This document shows, in pieces, positions 1 to 7,358 of a stretch of DNA of 13,693 bases. Numbering within the stretch: the stretch's first letter is position 1; each line of letters begins with the position of its first letter. The DNA is from Pseudomonadota bacterium (GTDB lineage: Bacteria > Pseudomonadota > Alphaproteobacteria > Rhizobiales > Hyphomicrobiaceae), in NCBI GenBank assembly GCA_023387235.1, contig JAEWIJ010000129.1, forward strand, positions 1-13,693, read 5' to 3'. Below the pieces are notes generated by a model that saw nothing but the letters and a program-made list of their open reading frames with translations, was not told the origin of the DNA and did not search any database. Both the position numbers and the translations under genes were made by a program.

Positions 1-708
1 GCGTACGGGTGCCGGCGGCGCGGGGGGCCGGGGCGGCGGCTCCGGGCGGATATTGGGAATGCCCATGGGCTCCCAGAGCGGCCTCTGGAGGGGCGGCATG
101 CGGGGGCCGGCGCGCGCCTCGTCCGCCATGGGGGCGGGTGGCGCCGGCTCGGCCGGGGCAGGGCGCGGCGGGGCTTCGACCTCGGCAGATGCGGCTTCCG
201 GCGCCTCCGTCGGAGCTGGAGGTGTGGCCTGGGCCGCGGCCGCGCTCTGGCGGATGACGCGGATGGCGGCCTGGAAGGTCAGGCCTTGCGCCTTGAGGAA
301 GGTCGCCGCCATGCTCTTGCCGTCACCGACGATCGCCGCGAGCACGATGGCGCCATCGATCTGGACGTCGGGGCGCGGGCTCTGGCGCGCGGCAGCCTCC
401 GCGTAGGCGAGGATCTTGGTCAGGTCCGGATCATGCGTCGGGTGACTGCCGGGCGCCGCTGTCGGCGGCTGCTGGCCGAGGAAGCTCGCGACGTCATTGC
501 GCAGGCGCCCGAGGTCCACCGAATTGGAGACCAGCACGCGCGCGGCATCCGCATCCTCGGTGAGCGCGAGCAGCAGATGCTCGAGCGTGATCGTGCCATG
601 CCCCTGGCCAGCCGCATAGTCGCTCGCGCGCGAAAGGGTCGCGACCAGCGTGTCTGACCGCGCAATCCTCGCCTCGAACGACGTCGGCTGGGCCATCGAC
701 TGAGCCAT
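1..708 (-). CDS. Clp N-terminal (Clp_N) domain protein, partial
   Basis: The minus-strand frame is open from 708 to the left edge (236 codons, no stop in the window), so the C-terminus is missing. Residues about 10-150 resemble the double helical repeat of ClpA/ClpB N-domains. The first repeat contains ASDYAAGQGHGTITLEHLLL (residues 28-47). The second contains LTKILAYAEAAARQ followed by IDGAIVLAAIV. From about residue 158 the chain becomes a Pro/Ala/Glu-rich linker ending at the edge in runs such as PEPPPRPPAPPAP. Clp N-domains bind substrates or adaptors for the Clp ATPases; a role in protein quality control is inferred. No Walker motif or AAA+ module is visible, but one could lie beyond the edge. 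The start is uncertain: ATG 708, ATG 696 and GTG 741 share the frame and none has a well-spaced Shine-Dalgarno. The frame closes upstream with TAA at 783-781. The gene is divergent from argB. Confidence 0.72.
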   Translation of the reverse strand, partial: MAQSMAQPTSFEARIARSDTLVATLSRASDYAAGQGHGTITLEHLLLALTEDADAARVLVSNSVDLGRLRNDVASFLGQQPPTAAPGSHPTHDPDLTKILAYAEAAARQSPRPDVQIDGAIVLAAIVGDGKSMAATFLKAQGLTFQAAIRVIRQSAAAAQATPPAPTEAPEAASAEVEAPPRPAPAEPAPPAPMADEARAGPRMPPLQRPLWEPMGIPNIRPEPPPRPPAPPAPVR

Positions 709-1111
709 CGCTTGCGTTATGCGCGGGGCCGCCCCCGCCACCTCCTCGAACCGTTTCTGCCATGCGCCGCCCGGACCCGATTACGGGGTCGGTGTGCGCC
801 ATGCTCCTGCTTAGAGCATGATTCACCCGCGGCGGGGAATCCGGCTGTGCCGCCGGCCGGGTGGCAAATGGTCCAAGGCATCATGGAGTTAGTGCGTCGT
901 TTCCGACTGCGGCAGGCACGCCACACGCTCATGCCGCGCAACGAGTGTACTGCAAACGGCCGGTCCTTCCATCGCGCAATGTGCGGTTTGCGTTCGCAGC
1001 GTCCGCAGCCGTGGCCGAACTGCAAAAGTTCATTGAGTGGGGGGCGCAAGGCGCTATAAGTGCGCGCCGTGGAGTAAGTCCCACGAGGCGGGCACAAAAA
1101 AGGGCACTGCG
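709..1111. other. divergent intergenic region between the Clp_N gene and argB
   Basis: About 400 bases without a convincing gene; the short open frames here have no family resemblance. It holds an inverted repeat CATGCTC (800-806) / GAGCATG (814-820) with a 7-base loop, about 90 bases upstream of the Clp_N start. The argB promoter candidate lies at 1033-1060. A short inverted repeat CGTGG/CCACG near 1068-1086 lies in the argB leader. I could not find a clear sigma-70 or heat-shock promoter for the Clp_N gene. Confidence 0.6.
1033..1060 (+). promoter_or_regulatory. candidate sigma-70 promoter of argB
   Basis: A TTGAGT -35 element (1033-1038), a 16-base spacer and a TATAAG -10 element (1055-1060; five of six match TATAAT). 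This predicts a transcript start near 1067 and a leader of about 45 bases before the argB ATG. It is read from consensus only; it is the best-placed match upstream of argB. Confidence 0.5.
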
Positions 1112-2053
1112 ATGGCGAAGAGCGGGGAGGTCCCGGGTGCGGGCTCCGACAAGGCCGGGCTCGATCCACAGGCGCAGGTGCGCATTCTGGCCGAGGCCTT
1201 ACCTGCTCTCATCAACTACGACGAGGAAACCGTCGTCATCAAATTCGGCGGCAACGCCATGGGCGACGAAAAGCTCGCCGAGGCCTTTGCCAAGGACATC
1301 GTTTACCTCAAGCTTTCGGGCATCAATCCGGTGGTCGTCCACGGCGGCGGGCCGCAGATCGGGCGGATGCTGAAGAAGCTCGCGATCGAGTCGGAGTTCG
1401 TGCACGGGCTGCGCGTAACCGACAAGCCGACCGTCGAGATCGTCGAAATGGTGCTTGCGGGCGCCATCAACAAGGAGATCGTCTCGGCGATCAACCGTCA
1501 GGGCGGCAAGGCCGTCGGCATCTGCGGCAAGGATGCCAATCTGATGATCGCGAAGAAGATCACGGAGATGCCCGACCCGCAGTCGAATATCATGCAGGCG
1601 GTCGATATCGGCTATGTCGGTGATCCGATCGAGGTCAATCCGCACATCGTCGAGGTGATCTCGAAATCGGACCTCATTCCGGTGATTGCGCCGGTCGGCA
1701 TGTCGCGCGAGGGCGAGACGCTGAACATCAACGCGGACTCGTTTGCTTCCGCGCTCGCCGCGCGCATGAAAGCGAAGCGCCTCCTGCTGCTGACCGACGT
1801 CGCCGGCGTCCTCGACAAGGAGAAGAACCTGATCCCGCAGCTTACGGTCGGCGAGGCGCGCGATCTCATTCGCGACGGCACGATCAACGGCGGCATGATC
1901 CCGAAGATCGAGGGCTGCATCGAGGTCGTCGAGGCGGGCGTCGAGGCCGTCGTCATCATCGACGGGCGCGTGCCGCACTGCGTGCTGCTGGAGTTGTTCA
2001 CCGAGCACGGTGTCGGTACGCTGCTCGGCGGCGCGAGGAAGCCGAAGAAGTGA
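1112..2053 (+). CDS. argB: acetylglutamate kinase
   Basis: Phosphorylates N-acetyl-L-glutamate with ATP, the second step of arginine synthesis, in the cytoplasm. The 313-residue chain fits the amino-acid-kinase fold: KFGGNAMG (residues 44-51) is the N-terminal glycine-rich phosphate loop, VVVHGGGPQIG (74-84) the second glycine-rich loop, followed by the conserved LNINADSFA and the C-terminal GGMIPKIEGC. ATG 1112 is chosen because AGGG at 1101-1104 gives a Shine-Dalgarno 7 bases upstream; a longer frame from 1037 would add 25 residues unlike the family and would start upstream of the promoter. About 40 residues precede the KFGG loop. In this family an N-terminal helix goes with hexamer formation and arginine feedback inhibition, so inhibition is plausible but inferred. 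The stop overlaps the GTG of the next gene. Confidence 0.96.
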   Translation: MAKSGEVPGAGSDKAGLDPQAQVRILAEALPALINYDEETVVIKFGGNAMGDEKLAEAFAKDIVYLKLSGINPVVVHGGGPQIGRMLKKLAIESEFVHGLRVTDKPTVEIVEMVLAGAINKEIVSAINRQGGKAVGICGKDANLMIAKKITEMPDPQSNIMQAVDIGYVGDPIEVNPHIVEVISKSDLIPVIAPVGMSREGETLNINADSFASALAARMKAKRLLLLTDVAGVLDKEKNLIPQLTVGEARDLIRDGTINGGMIPKIEGCIEVVEAGVEAVVIIDGRVPHCVLLELFTEHGVGTLLGGARKPKK

Positions 2054-2847
2054 GCCAAAGACTGGAAATGAGCAACGAGCCGTCCGAAGGGCGTGCGGCC
2101 GCCGTCGAGAAGGTGGCCGAGAAGATCGTGGCGGCGCGCCACCGGGCCGGCTTCGATGCGACGCAGGCCTGGGTTTTCGATCTCGACAACACGCTCTATC
2201 CCGCCGAGTGCAATCTCTTCGCCCAGGTCGACCAGAAGATGGGCGAGTTCATCGCCAACTTCCTAGGCGTGCCCTTCGCGTATGCGCGGCACCTGCAGAA
2301 GAGCTACTACCGTCAGTTCGGCACGACGCTCACGGGCCTCATGAAGGTGCACAAGATGCGCCCCGAGGCCTTTCTCGACTATGTGCACGACATCGATCTC
2401 ACGGTCGTGCCCGAGCATCCCGAGCTCGCGGAGGCCATCAAGGCTCTGCCCGGCCGCCGGCTCATTTTCACGAACGGCACGCGCGCGCACGCCGAGCGTG
2501 TCGCGGGCAAGCTCGGCATCCTGCATCTGTTCGAGGACATCTACGATATCGTTGCCTCGGACTATGTGCCGAAGCCCGAGGCGGGGCCGTACAACGATTT
2601 TCTCAGGCGCCACGGCGTTTCGCCGAAGGCAGCGGCCATGTTCGAGGACATGCCGCACAATCTCGAGGTGCCGCATAAGCTCGGGCTGACGACCGTGCTC
2701 GTGCACTCGTCGTACGTGGATCATCCGGTGCAGATCGGCATCCGCAACTGGCAGAAGCCGCCGGAGCACGTGCATCACATGACCGAGAACCTCACCGAGT
2801 TCCTCGGCGACGTGCTCGATACGATCGCGGCGAAGGAGCGGTCGTAA
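2050..2847 (+). CDS. HAD-superfamily pyrimidine 5'-nucleotidase
   Basis: Predicted to dephosphorylate pyrimidine nucleoside monophosphates, as in the yeast Sdt1/Phm8-like group of HAD phosphatases; the exact substrate is inferred. All four HAD motifs are present in 265 residues: FDLDNTLYPA (nucleophile Asp44 and acid/base Asp46), IFTNGTRAH (motif II Thr), the Lys of VPKPEAGPY (motif III) and MFEDMPHN (motif IV acidic pair). A helical cap lies between motifs I and II. The start is GTG 2050: GAGGAA at 2035-2040 sits 9 bases upstream, and GTG overlaps the argB TGA as GTGA, indicating translational coupling. ATG 2068 is an alternative with a weaker Shine-Dalgarno. From memory, argB next to this nucleotidase is a recurring order in rhizobial genomes. 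No T-run terminator follows; a palindromic repeat cluster does. Confidence 0.9.
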   Translation: MSQRLEMSNEPSEGRAAAVEKVAEKIVAARHRAGFDATQAWVFDLDNTLYPAECNLFAQVDQKMGEFIANFLGVPFAYARHLQKSYYRQFGTTLTGLMKVHKMRPEAFLDYVHDIDLTVVPEHPELAEAIKALPGRRLIFTNGTRAHAERVAGKLGILHLFEDIYDIVASDYVPKPEAGPYNDFLRRHGVSPKAAAMFEDMPHNLEVPHKLGLTTVLVHSSYVDHPVQIGIRNWQKPPEHVHHMTENLTEFLGDVLDTIAAKERS

Positions 2848-2873
2848 GTCGAGTCCGCTGCGCGCTCACTTCC

Positions 2874-3013
2874 CCTTCTCCCCGTGCTTCGTCGCGCCAG
2901 AGGCGCGCTTCCAGCGCGACGAGAAGGTCGGGATGAGGGGCGGCTGCTTGCGCTGGCGTCGGCGTATGCCGCCGCCCCTCACCCTAACCCTCTCCCCGCA
3001 CGCGGGGAGAGGG
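2874..3013. repeat. composite palindromic intergenic repeat (REP-like)
   Basis: Three nested or adjacent inverted repeats follow the nucleotidase gene. The first has CCTTCTC (2874-2880) against GAGAAGG (2921-2927), enclosing GTCGCGC (2891-2897) against GCGCGAC (2914-2920). The second is an 11-bp perfect pair, TGAGGGGCGGC (2934-2944) against GCCGCCCCTCA (2971-2981). The third is a 10-bp perfect stem, CCCTCTCCCC (2988-2997) against GGGGAGAGGG (3004-3013), with a GCACGC loop. The core CCTAACCCTCTCCCC is a pattern I recognise from dispersed extragenic palindromes in many GC-rich proteobacteria. No coding potential is seen. Confidence 0.65.
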
Positions 3014-3060
3014 ATTCTGGAGAGTTCGCAACATCCGCCAAGCTCATAAAAAGCAGGGCT

Positions 3061-3077
3061 CCGGGGGTGTCCCCCGG
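3061..3077 (-). terminator. possible recJ terminator hairpin
   Basis: CCGGGGG (3061-3067) and CCCCCGG (3071-3077) form a 7-bp GC stem with a 3-base loop, about 57 bases downstream of the recJ stop. Read on the minus strand the stem is followed, after 8 bases, by a run of five T (TTTTT, opposite 3047-3051). The T-run is further from the stem than in a textbook intrinsic terminator, so this is a candidate only. Two other short hairpins lie between it and the recJ stop (3092-3106 and 3114-3133). Confidence 0.4.
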
Positions 3078-3133
3078 TCGGGTTACAGGGTCATGCCGAA
3101 GGCATGCGCCCTCGTCGCGCCGAAAGGTGCGAC

Positions 3134-4972
3134 CTAGCCCCTCGGATCCGCCGCATCCTCGATCTGCAGCTCGATGCGCTGGCGGCCACCCCAGGTATCG
3201 CGGCGGAGATTGCCCGCGACGTGGATCGGCATCCCGCCCGTATTGGTCAGCAGCTCACCCAAGGGCTGGCCGACCGCGCGGAAAGCAATGCCCTCCAACC
3301 TGCTGCCATCGTCGGCTTCGAGCGTCACGCGCAGGTGCGCCTCGCCCATGACCTTGGCAAAGCGCACACGATGCGAGGGAAAGACGAAGCGCGGCTGCGG
3401 ATTGCCCTGGCCGTAAGGCCCCGCGCGCTCGATCAGATCGATGAGCGTGTCGTTGGCGGCGGCGGGCGTCAGCGCGCCGTCTATCTCGAGTGCGCGAGCC
3501 GCGCGCGCCGTGGTCGCAGGCGACGCCACCTGCTCGGCGAGATACGTGCGCGCCGCCTCGAACTTGCTGCGCGCGACCGTGAGGCCGGCCGCCATGGCGT
3601 GCCCGCCACCCTTGAGCAACAAGCCATCGGCCGCCGCCGCCCGCACGGCCGAGCCGATATCGACGCCAGCAATGGAACGCAGCGAGCCCGTACCCTGATC
3701 AGGCCCCTCCCACGCAATCACGCACGCCGGTCGGCTGAACCGCTCGACAAGCCGGCTCGCGACGAGGCCGACGACACCCTTGTGCCAGCGCTCAGATGCG
3801 ACGACGAGCATGGGCAGATCGGGCATCTCGTCGATGAGACGGTCGGCTTCGGCGGTGGCTTCCTCGAGCATCTGCGTCTCGATGCTCTTGCGCTCGCGAT
3901 TGAGCTTGTCGAGCTGCACCGCGATGCGCGCGGCTTCGGTCTCGTCGTCGAGGGAGAGCAGGCGTGCGCCGAGTGCCGCGTCGCCGATGCGTCCGCCGGC
4001 ATTGATGCGCGGGCCGAGCACAAAGCCCAGCAAATACGGCGTCGGCGGCTGGTTGAGGCCCGCCGCATCGACGAGCGCGCGCAGGCCGATATTTTGGCGC
4101 TGACGCATGACTTCGAGGCCGCGCATAACGTAGGCGCGATTGAGCGTCTGCAGCGGCACGACATCGCACACCGTCGCGAGCGCGACGAGATCGAGCATGG
4201 AGAGCAGATCGGGGGGCGGCCCGGCCTTGTCGTAATGCCCGCGCTGGCGCAGCTCGCGTGCCGCCGCGACGAGCACCATGAACACGACGCCTGCCGCGCA
4301 GAGATGGCCGAGACCGGAGATATCATCCTGCCGGTTCGGGTTGACCACGGCAGTCACTTCAGGGAGCTGCTCGTCGGCCTGATGGTGGTCGATGACGAGA
4401 ACATCCGTCCTGCCGCGATGCTGCGGCGCGAGTGCCTCGAAGCTCGTCGTACCGCAGTCCACGGTGATTATGAGCTGCGCACCTTTCTCGACGAGACCCT
4501 TGATCGCCGGCACGTTCGGGCCATAGCCCTCGAACATGCGGTCCGGGATGTAGATCTCGGCATCGAGGCCGTGCGCATTGAAAAAGCGCCGCATGAGCGC
4601 CGACGAGCACGCGCCATCGACATCGTAATCGCCGAACACCGCGACACGCTCGCGGCTCATGACGGCATCGGCGAGCCGGCGCGCGGCCTTGTCCATGTCG
4701 ACGAGCGTGCTCGGATCGGGCATGAGCGCGCGGATGGTTGGATCGAGCACGGTCGGCACGTCCTCGATGGCGATGCCGCGCGCGGCGAGCACGCGACCGA
4801 GCAATTCCGGAAGGCCGTGCTGCTGGCTGATCGCGATGGCGGTGTTGGCGGCGCCGGGCGCAAGGCGCTCGCGCCACGTGTAGCCGCGTGCGGAAGCGGT
4901 CACACCGAGGTAGGCCTGCGTGTCGCCGCCAATCCTCTCGCGCGGCCGAGCCCGCGCTGCCCCCGTCGCCAT
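3134..4972 (-). CDS. recJ: single-stranded-DNA-specific exonuclease RecJ
   Basis: A 5'-3' single-strand exonuclease of the DHH family used in recombination and mismatch or base-excision repair. The 612-residue chain is near the usual length. The DHH domain carries DYDVDG (115-120), VDCGTT (171-176) and DHHQ (195-198), the metal-binding aspartates and histidines. GLGHLCAAGVVF and GPRINAGGR follow, and the DHHA1 domain carries GGGHAMAAG. The C-terminus is the OB-like nucleic-acid-binding region. I chose ATG 4972, with a GGGGG stretch upstream; GTG 4984 would add four residues. The kdsA stop lies 99 bases upstream, so recJ may be read through from kdsA or have its own promoter; a TTGACG hexamer lies in the gap, but I see no convincing -10. 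Confidence 0.95.
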   Translation of the reverse strand: MATGAARARPRERIGGDTQAYLGVTASARGYTWRERLAPGAANTAIAISQQHGLPELLGRVLAARGIAIEDVPTVLDPTIRALMPDPSTLVDMDKAARRLADAVMSRERVAVFGDYDVDGACSSALMRRFFNAHGLDAEIYIPDRMFEGYGPNVPAIKGLVEKGAQLIITVDCGTTSFEALAPQHRGRTDVLVIDHHQADEQLPEVTAVVNPNRQDDISGLGHLCAAGVVFMVLVAAARELRQRGHYDKAGPPPDLLSMLDLVALATVCDVVPLQTLNRAYVMRGLEVMRQRQNIGLRALVDAAGLNQPPTPYLLGFVLGPRINAGGRIGDAALGARLLSLDDETEAARIAVQLDKLNRERKSIETQMLEEATAEADRLIDEMPDLPMLVVASERWHKGVVGLVASRLVERFSRPACVIAWEGPDQGTGSLRSIAGVDIGSAVRAAAADGLLLKGGGHAMAAGLTVARSKFEAARTYLAEQVASPATTARAARALEIDGALTPAAANDTLIDLIERAGPYGQGNPQPRFVFPSHRVRFAKVMGEAHLRVTLEADDGSRLEGIAFRAVGQPLGELLTNTGGMPIHVAGNLRRDTWGGRQRIELQIEDAADPRG

Positions 4973-5071
4973 GCGTACCCCCACCCAACTTCAGACGTGC
5001 GAGTTGTAGATGATTCGGGAGTACCCCAGCGAATCGGCGTCAACGTCCGGGCCGAGTTTTGCCAGATATGC

Positions 5072-5926
5072 TCAGGCGGCCCGGCGCTTGGTCACGGCAT
5101 CAAGCTCCATCAGCTCGCGCATGAGGCCTTCGAAGTCCTTGAGCGGCACCATGTTCGGGCCGTCGGAGGGGGCATTGTCGGGGTCCTGATGCGTCTCGAT
5201 GAAGACGCCCGCGACGCCGACCGCCACCGCCGCCCGCGCCAGCACCGGGACGAACCGCCGATCGCCGCCGGAGCTCGTCCCCTGCCCGCCTGGCTGCTGC
5301 ACGGAATGCGTCGCATCGAAGATCACGGGCGCGCCCGTCTCCGCCATGATCGGCAGCGATCGCATGTCGACGACGAGCGTGTTGTAGCCGAAGGAGGCAC
5401 CGCGCTCGGTCACGAGAACGTTCGGATTGCCGCTGCCGGTGATCTTGGCGACCGCATTTTTCATGTCCCAAGGCGCGAGGAACTGGCCCTTCTTGATCTT
5501 GACGACGCGGCCGGTCTTCGCCGCCGCGATGAGCAGGTCCGTCTGGCGGCAGAGGAAGGCCGGAATCTGCAGTACGTCCACGACCTCGGCGAGGATCGCG
5601 CATTGCTCCACATCGTGCACGTCGGTGTGAACCGGAAGCCCGAGACTCGAGCGGATCTCAGCGAAGACGTCGAGTGCGGCCGTTAGCCCGATCCCGCGCT
5701 TGCCCGAGAGCGACGTCCGGTTCGCCTTGTCGAAGCTCGTCTTGTAGACGAGGCCCAAGCCGAGGCGCGACGCGATTTCCTTGAGCGCCGTCGCCATTTC
5801 GAGCGCGTGCGCGCGGCTCTCCATCTGGCACGGCCCCGCAAAGACCGCGATCGGGCGGTCCTGCGCGAATGTGACGTCACCGACGCGCACTGCGGCGTTC
5901 GGTCGAAGCGTTTCGCTGCCGCTCAT
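5072..5926 (-). CDS. kdsA: 2-dehydro-3-deoxyphosphooctonate aldolase (KDO-8-phosphate synthase)
   Basis: Condenses phosphoenolpyruvate with arabinose 5-phosphate to KDO-8-phosphate for the lipopolysaccharide core; its presence indicates a Gram-negative with KDO-containing LPS. The 284-residue TIM barrel has AGPCQMES near the N-terminus, YKTSFDKANRTS, DVLQIPAFLCRQTDLL, FDATHSVQQPGG and FIETHQDPDNAPSDGPNM. Cys33 in AGPC, the His of DATHS, the Glu of FIET and the Asp of SDGPN match the four metal ligands of metal-dependent (Aquifex-type) enzymes; the E. coli metal-free type has Asn in place of that Cys. ATG 5926 is preceded by GGAGG about 5 bases upstream. The upstream secreted-protein gene ends only 15 bases before this start, so the two are probably co-transcribed. 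Confidence 0.96.
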   Translation of the reverse strand: MSGSETLRPNAAVRVGDVTFAQDRPIAVFAGPCQMESRAHALEMATALKEIASRLGLGLVYKTSFDKANRTSLSGKRGIGLTAALDVFAEIRSSLGLPVHTDVHDVEQCAILAEVVDVLQIPAFLCRQTDLLIAAAKTGRVVKIKKGQFLAPWDMKNAVAKITGSGNPNVLVTERGASFGYNTLVVDMRSLPIMAETGAPVIFDATHSVQQPGGQGTSSGGDRRFVPVLARAAVAVGVAGVFIETHQDPDNAPSDGPNMVPLKDFEGLMRELMELDAVTKRRAA

Positions 5927-5941
5927 ACGCCCTCCTTCCAT

Positions 5942-6730
5942 CTATTGGTTCGCATCCAGATGCGCCTGCACGGACTTGCGCAGCATGTCGGTCGAGCGGA
6001 CCATCGAAGCGAAGCTGTCACCTTCGGTATAGCGATACAGGTAGAGAAGGCGCCCGCGGACGACGACGTGCGCATAGACGCAGAGGATCAGCTTGTCGGT
6101 ACCGTGCTCCGTCCGCACGCGCTGCAGAAGGCTGGCATAGCAGGCTTCCGGATCCTCGCGCACTACCCCGACGAACTGCACCTGATTGATCTTGACGGTC
6201 TCGCTGACCTGATTGAAGCGGTCTCGCACGACATTCATGGGCCCGTTGAGGACCGCCTCACCCTGCTTGCGGAGCGTGCTGCATATCTCGTTCACCGTTT
6301 CGACTTCGCGCCCCGTGAGATCGCGGCTGCGCAGCGAGAGAGCGACCTGCACTTGGGTGAAATCGTCGAGCGTCGGCTTGGTCCCATTGCGCCATGGCCC
6401 GATCTGCCCGCAATCGGCCGCGGCGAGCAGCAGCTCGTTCTGGCCCGCGAGGCCTTTCTCCACGAGGTCGTACACACGGCTGTCGGAAGGGTGATTGCGA
6501 TCGAGCAGACATTGATCGGGATCGATGACGAGCACGACATCGCGCCCGCCGACCGTCACTGTTTGCCTTTTGGGATCGGCACTGGGAGCGACAGTGGAGC
6601 TAGCAATGCCGCGAGACTTCACGCCACTCTCGACGTTCTGGGCATCGGAGGGCGCTGCCACGCTCATTCCGAGACTGACGGCAACTGCCAGCGCCGCCAT
6701 GCGCCAGTGCGCGCGCACCTTTCCCCACAT
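5942..6730 (-). CDS. secreted protein of unknown function
   Basis: Not recognised. The 262-residue chain starts with a Sec signal peptide: basic KVRAHWR, then hydrophobic MAALAVAVSLGMSVAA, with likely cleavage after SDA at residue 30. The Cys is not in a lipobox, so a soluble periplasmic protein is expected. The mature part contains VTVGGRDVVLVIDPDQC, a central helical stretch (VETVNEICSTLRKQGEAVL) and a C-terminal mixed region (ILCVYAHVVVRGRLLYLYRY). Five cysteines are spread through the mature chain, so disulfides are possible. No catalytic motif is evident. The GFA-family gene ends 14 bases upstream and kdsA starts 15 bases downstream, so it sits inside an operon; an envelope role would fit the kdsA neighbour but is only inference. 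GGGGAG about 9 bases upstream supports ATG 6730. Confidence 0.8.
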   Translation of the reverse strand: MWGKVRAHWRMAALAVAVSLGMSVAAPSDAQNVESGVKSRGIASSTVAPSADPKRQTVTVGGRDVVLVIDPDQCLLDRNHPSDSRVYDLVEKGLAGQNELLLAAADCGQIGPWRNGTKPTLDDFTQVQVALSLRSRDLTGREVETVNEICSTLRKQGEAVLNGPMNVVRDRFNQVSETVKINQVQFVGVVREDPEACYASLLQRVRTEHGTDKLILCVYAHVVVRGRLLYLYRYTEGDSFASMVRSTDMLRKSVQAHLDANQ

Positions 6731-6744
6731 ATTCTCGTACTCCC

Positions 6745-7212
6745 CTATCTCGGCCCGATCCGCGCGGGCCGGGCGCCCTTGCCCGCGAGCTCTTCATAGC
6801 GCGGCAACTCGTCATGAACCTCGAACCATGCGACCTGCTCGACGACGTGCGCATGACCGGTCGGCGGCCATGCGGAGGGATCAGCGAGTGTGCCGTGGTA
6901 GAAATGAACCTCGTCCGGCCAGCGTGCGCCGGTGTACGCAACGGGCGTCCCGCACGTACCGCAGAAATGGCGGAAGGCGCCCGGCGAACTTTCGTGGCTC
7001 TTCGGCGTATCGCCCGTGTAGCGCGCCCGCGCGGCCAGCACACCCACATAAGTTGCGACAGCCGAGCCGACGGCGCGCCGGCAACTCGCGCAATGGCAGT
7101 GCATGACCCAGCGCGGCTTGCCCGTGAATTCATAGCGCACGGCCTTGCACAGGCAGTGGCCTCGGGTGACGACGTCGTCTTCCACCGGCGGTTTGTCGGC
7201 ATTTCCGCTCAT
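6745..7212 (-). CDS. GFA-family (glutathione-dependent formaldehyde-activating enzyme-like) zinc protein
   Basis: A 155-residue protein of the GFA/CENP-V fold. The zinc cysteines are clear: GHCLC (Cys20, Cys22), HCHCASC (Cys39, Cys41, Cys44) and FCGTCG (Cys84, Cys87). The founding member, Gfa, was described as promoting the reaction of formaldehyde with glutathione, but most family members have no known substrate, so the reaction is not assigned here. The start is ATG 7212, with AAAGGA 6 bases upstream; a longer frame reaching 7347 lacks family similarity. It is the first gene of the probable minus-strand operon leading to kdsA, and it is divergent from the NIPSNAP-like pair across about 146 bases. 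Confidence 0.9.
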   Translation of the reverse strand: MSGNADKPPVEDDVVTRGHCLCKAVRYEFTGKPRWVMHCHCASCRRAVGSAVATYVGVLAARARYTGDTPKSHESSPGAFRHFCGTCGTPVAYTGARWPDEVHFYHGTLADPSAWPPTGHAHVVEQVAWFEVHDELPRYEELAGKGARPARIGPR

Positions 7213-7358
7213 CGGACGTCCTTTGTCACGCAAGGCGACTCGCTCGTCGGACTTTAGGCGCCTTTGGGGCTTTTTTCGATCAGTTCGACACGCCCCGAAG
7301 CATTCCTGCGGTGCCGTGGGCCATCCTCCGGGCATGGAACGCGCCAAGGAGGACGGCC

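Noticed and set aside
494..826. A 110-codon minus-strand frame starting upstream of the Clp_N gene
   Set aside because: It is Gly/Arg/Ala-rich without family resemblance and overlaps the Clp_N frame, which gives the recognisable protein.
1199..2008. A 269-codon open frame on the minus strand
   Set aside because: It is antisense to argB and has the same Asp/Arg/His-rich shadow composition.
3104..5686. An 860-codon open frame on the plus strand
   Set aside because: It lies antisense to recJ and most of kdsA, which have full family motifs. It is His/Arg/Asp-rich with no family resemblance and is a by-product of GC-biased codon use.
5807..6799. A 330-codon plus-strand frame
   Set aside because: It is antisense to the secreted-protein gene, which has a signal peptide, ribosome-binding site and operon spacing.
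7253..7277. Possible terminator ending in TTTTTT in the GFA/NIPSNAP gap
   Set aside because: The T-run is present but no adequate stem precedes it, and no plus-strand gene ends there.
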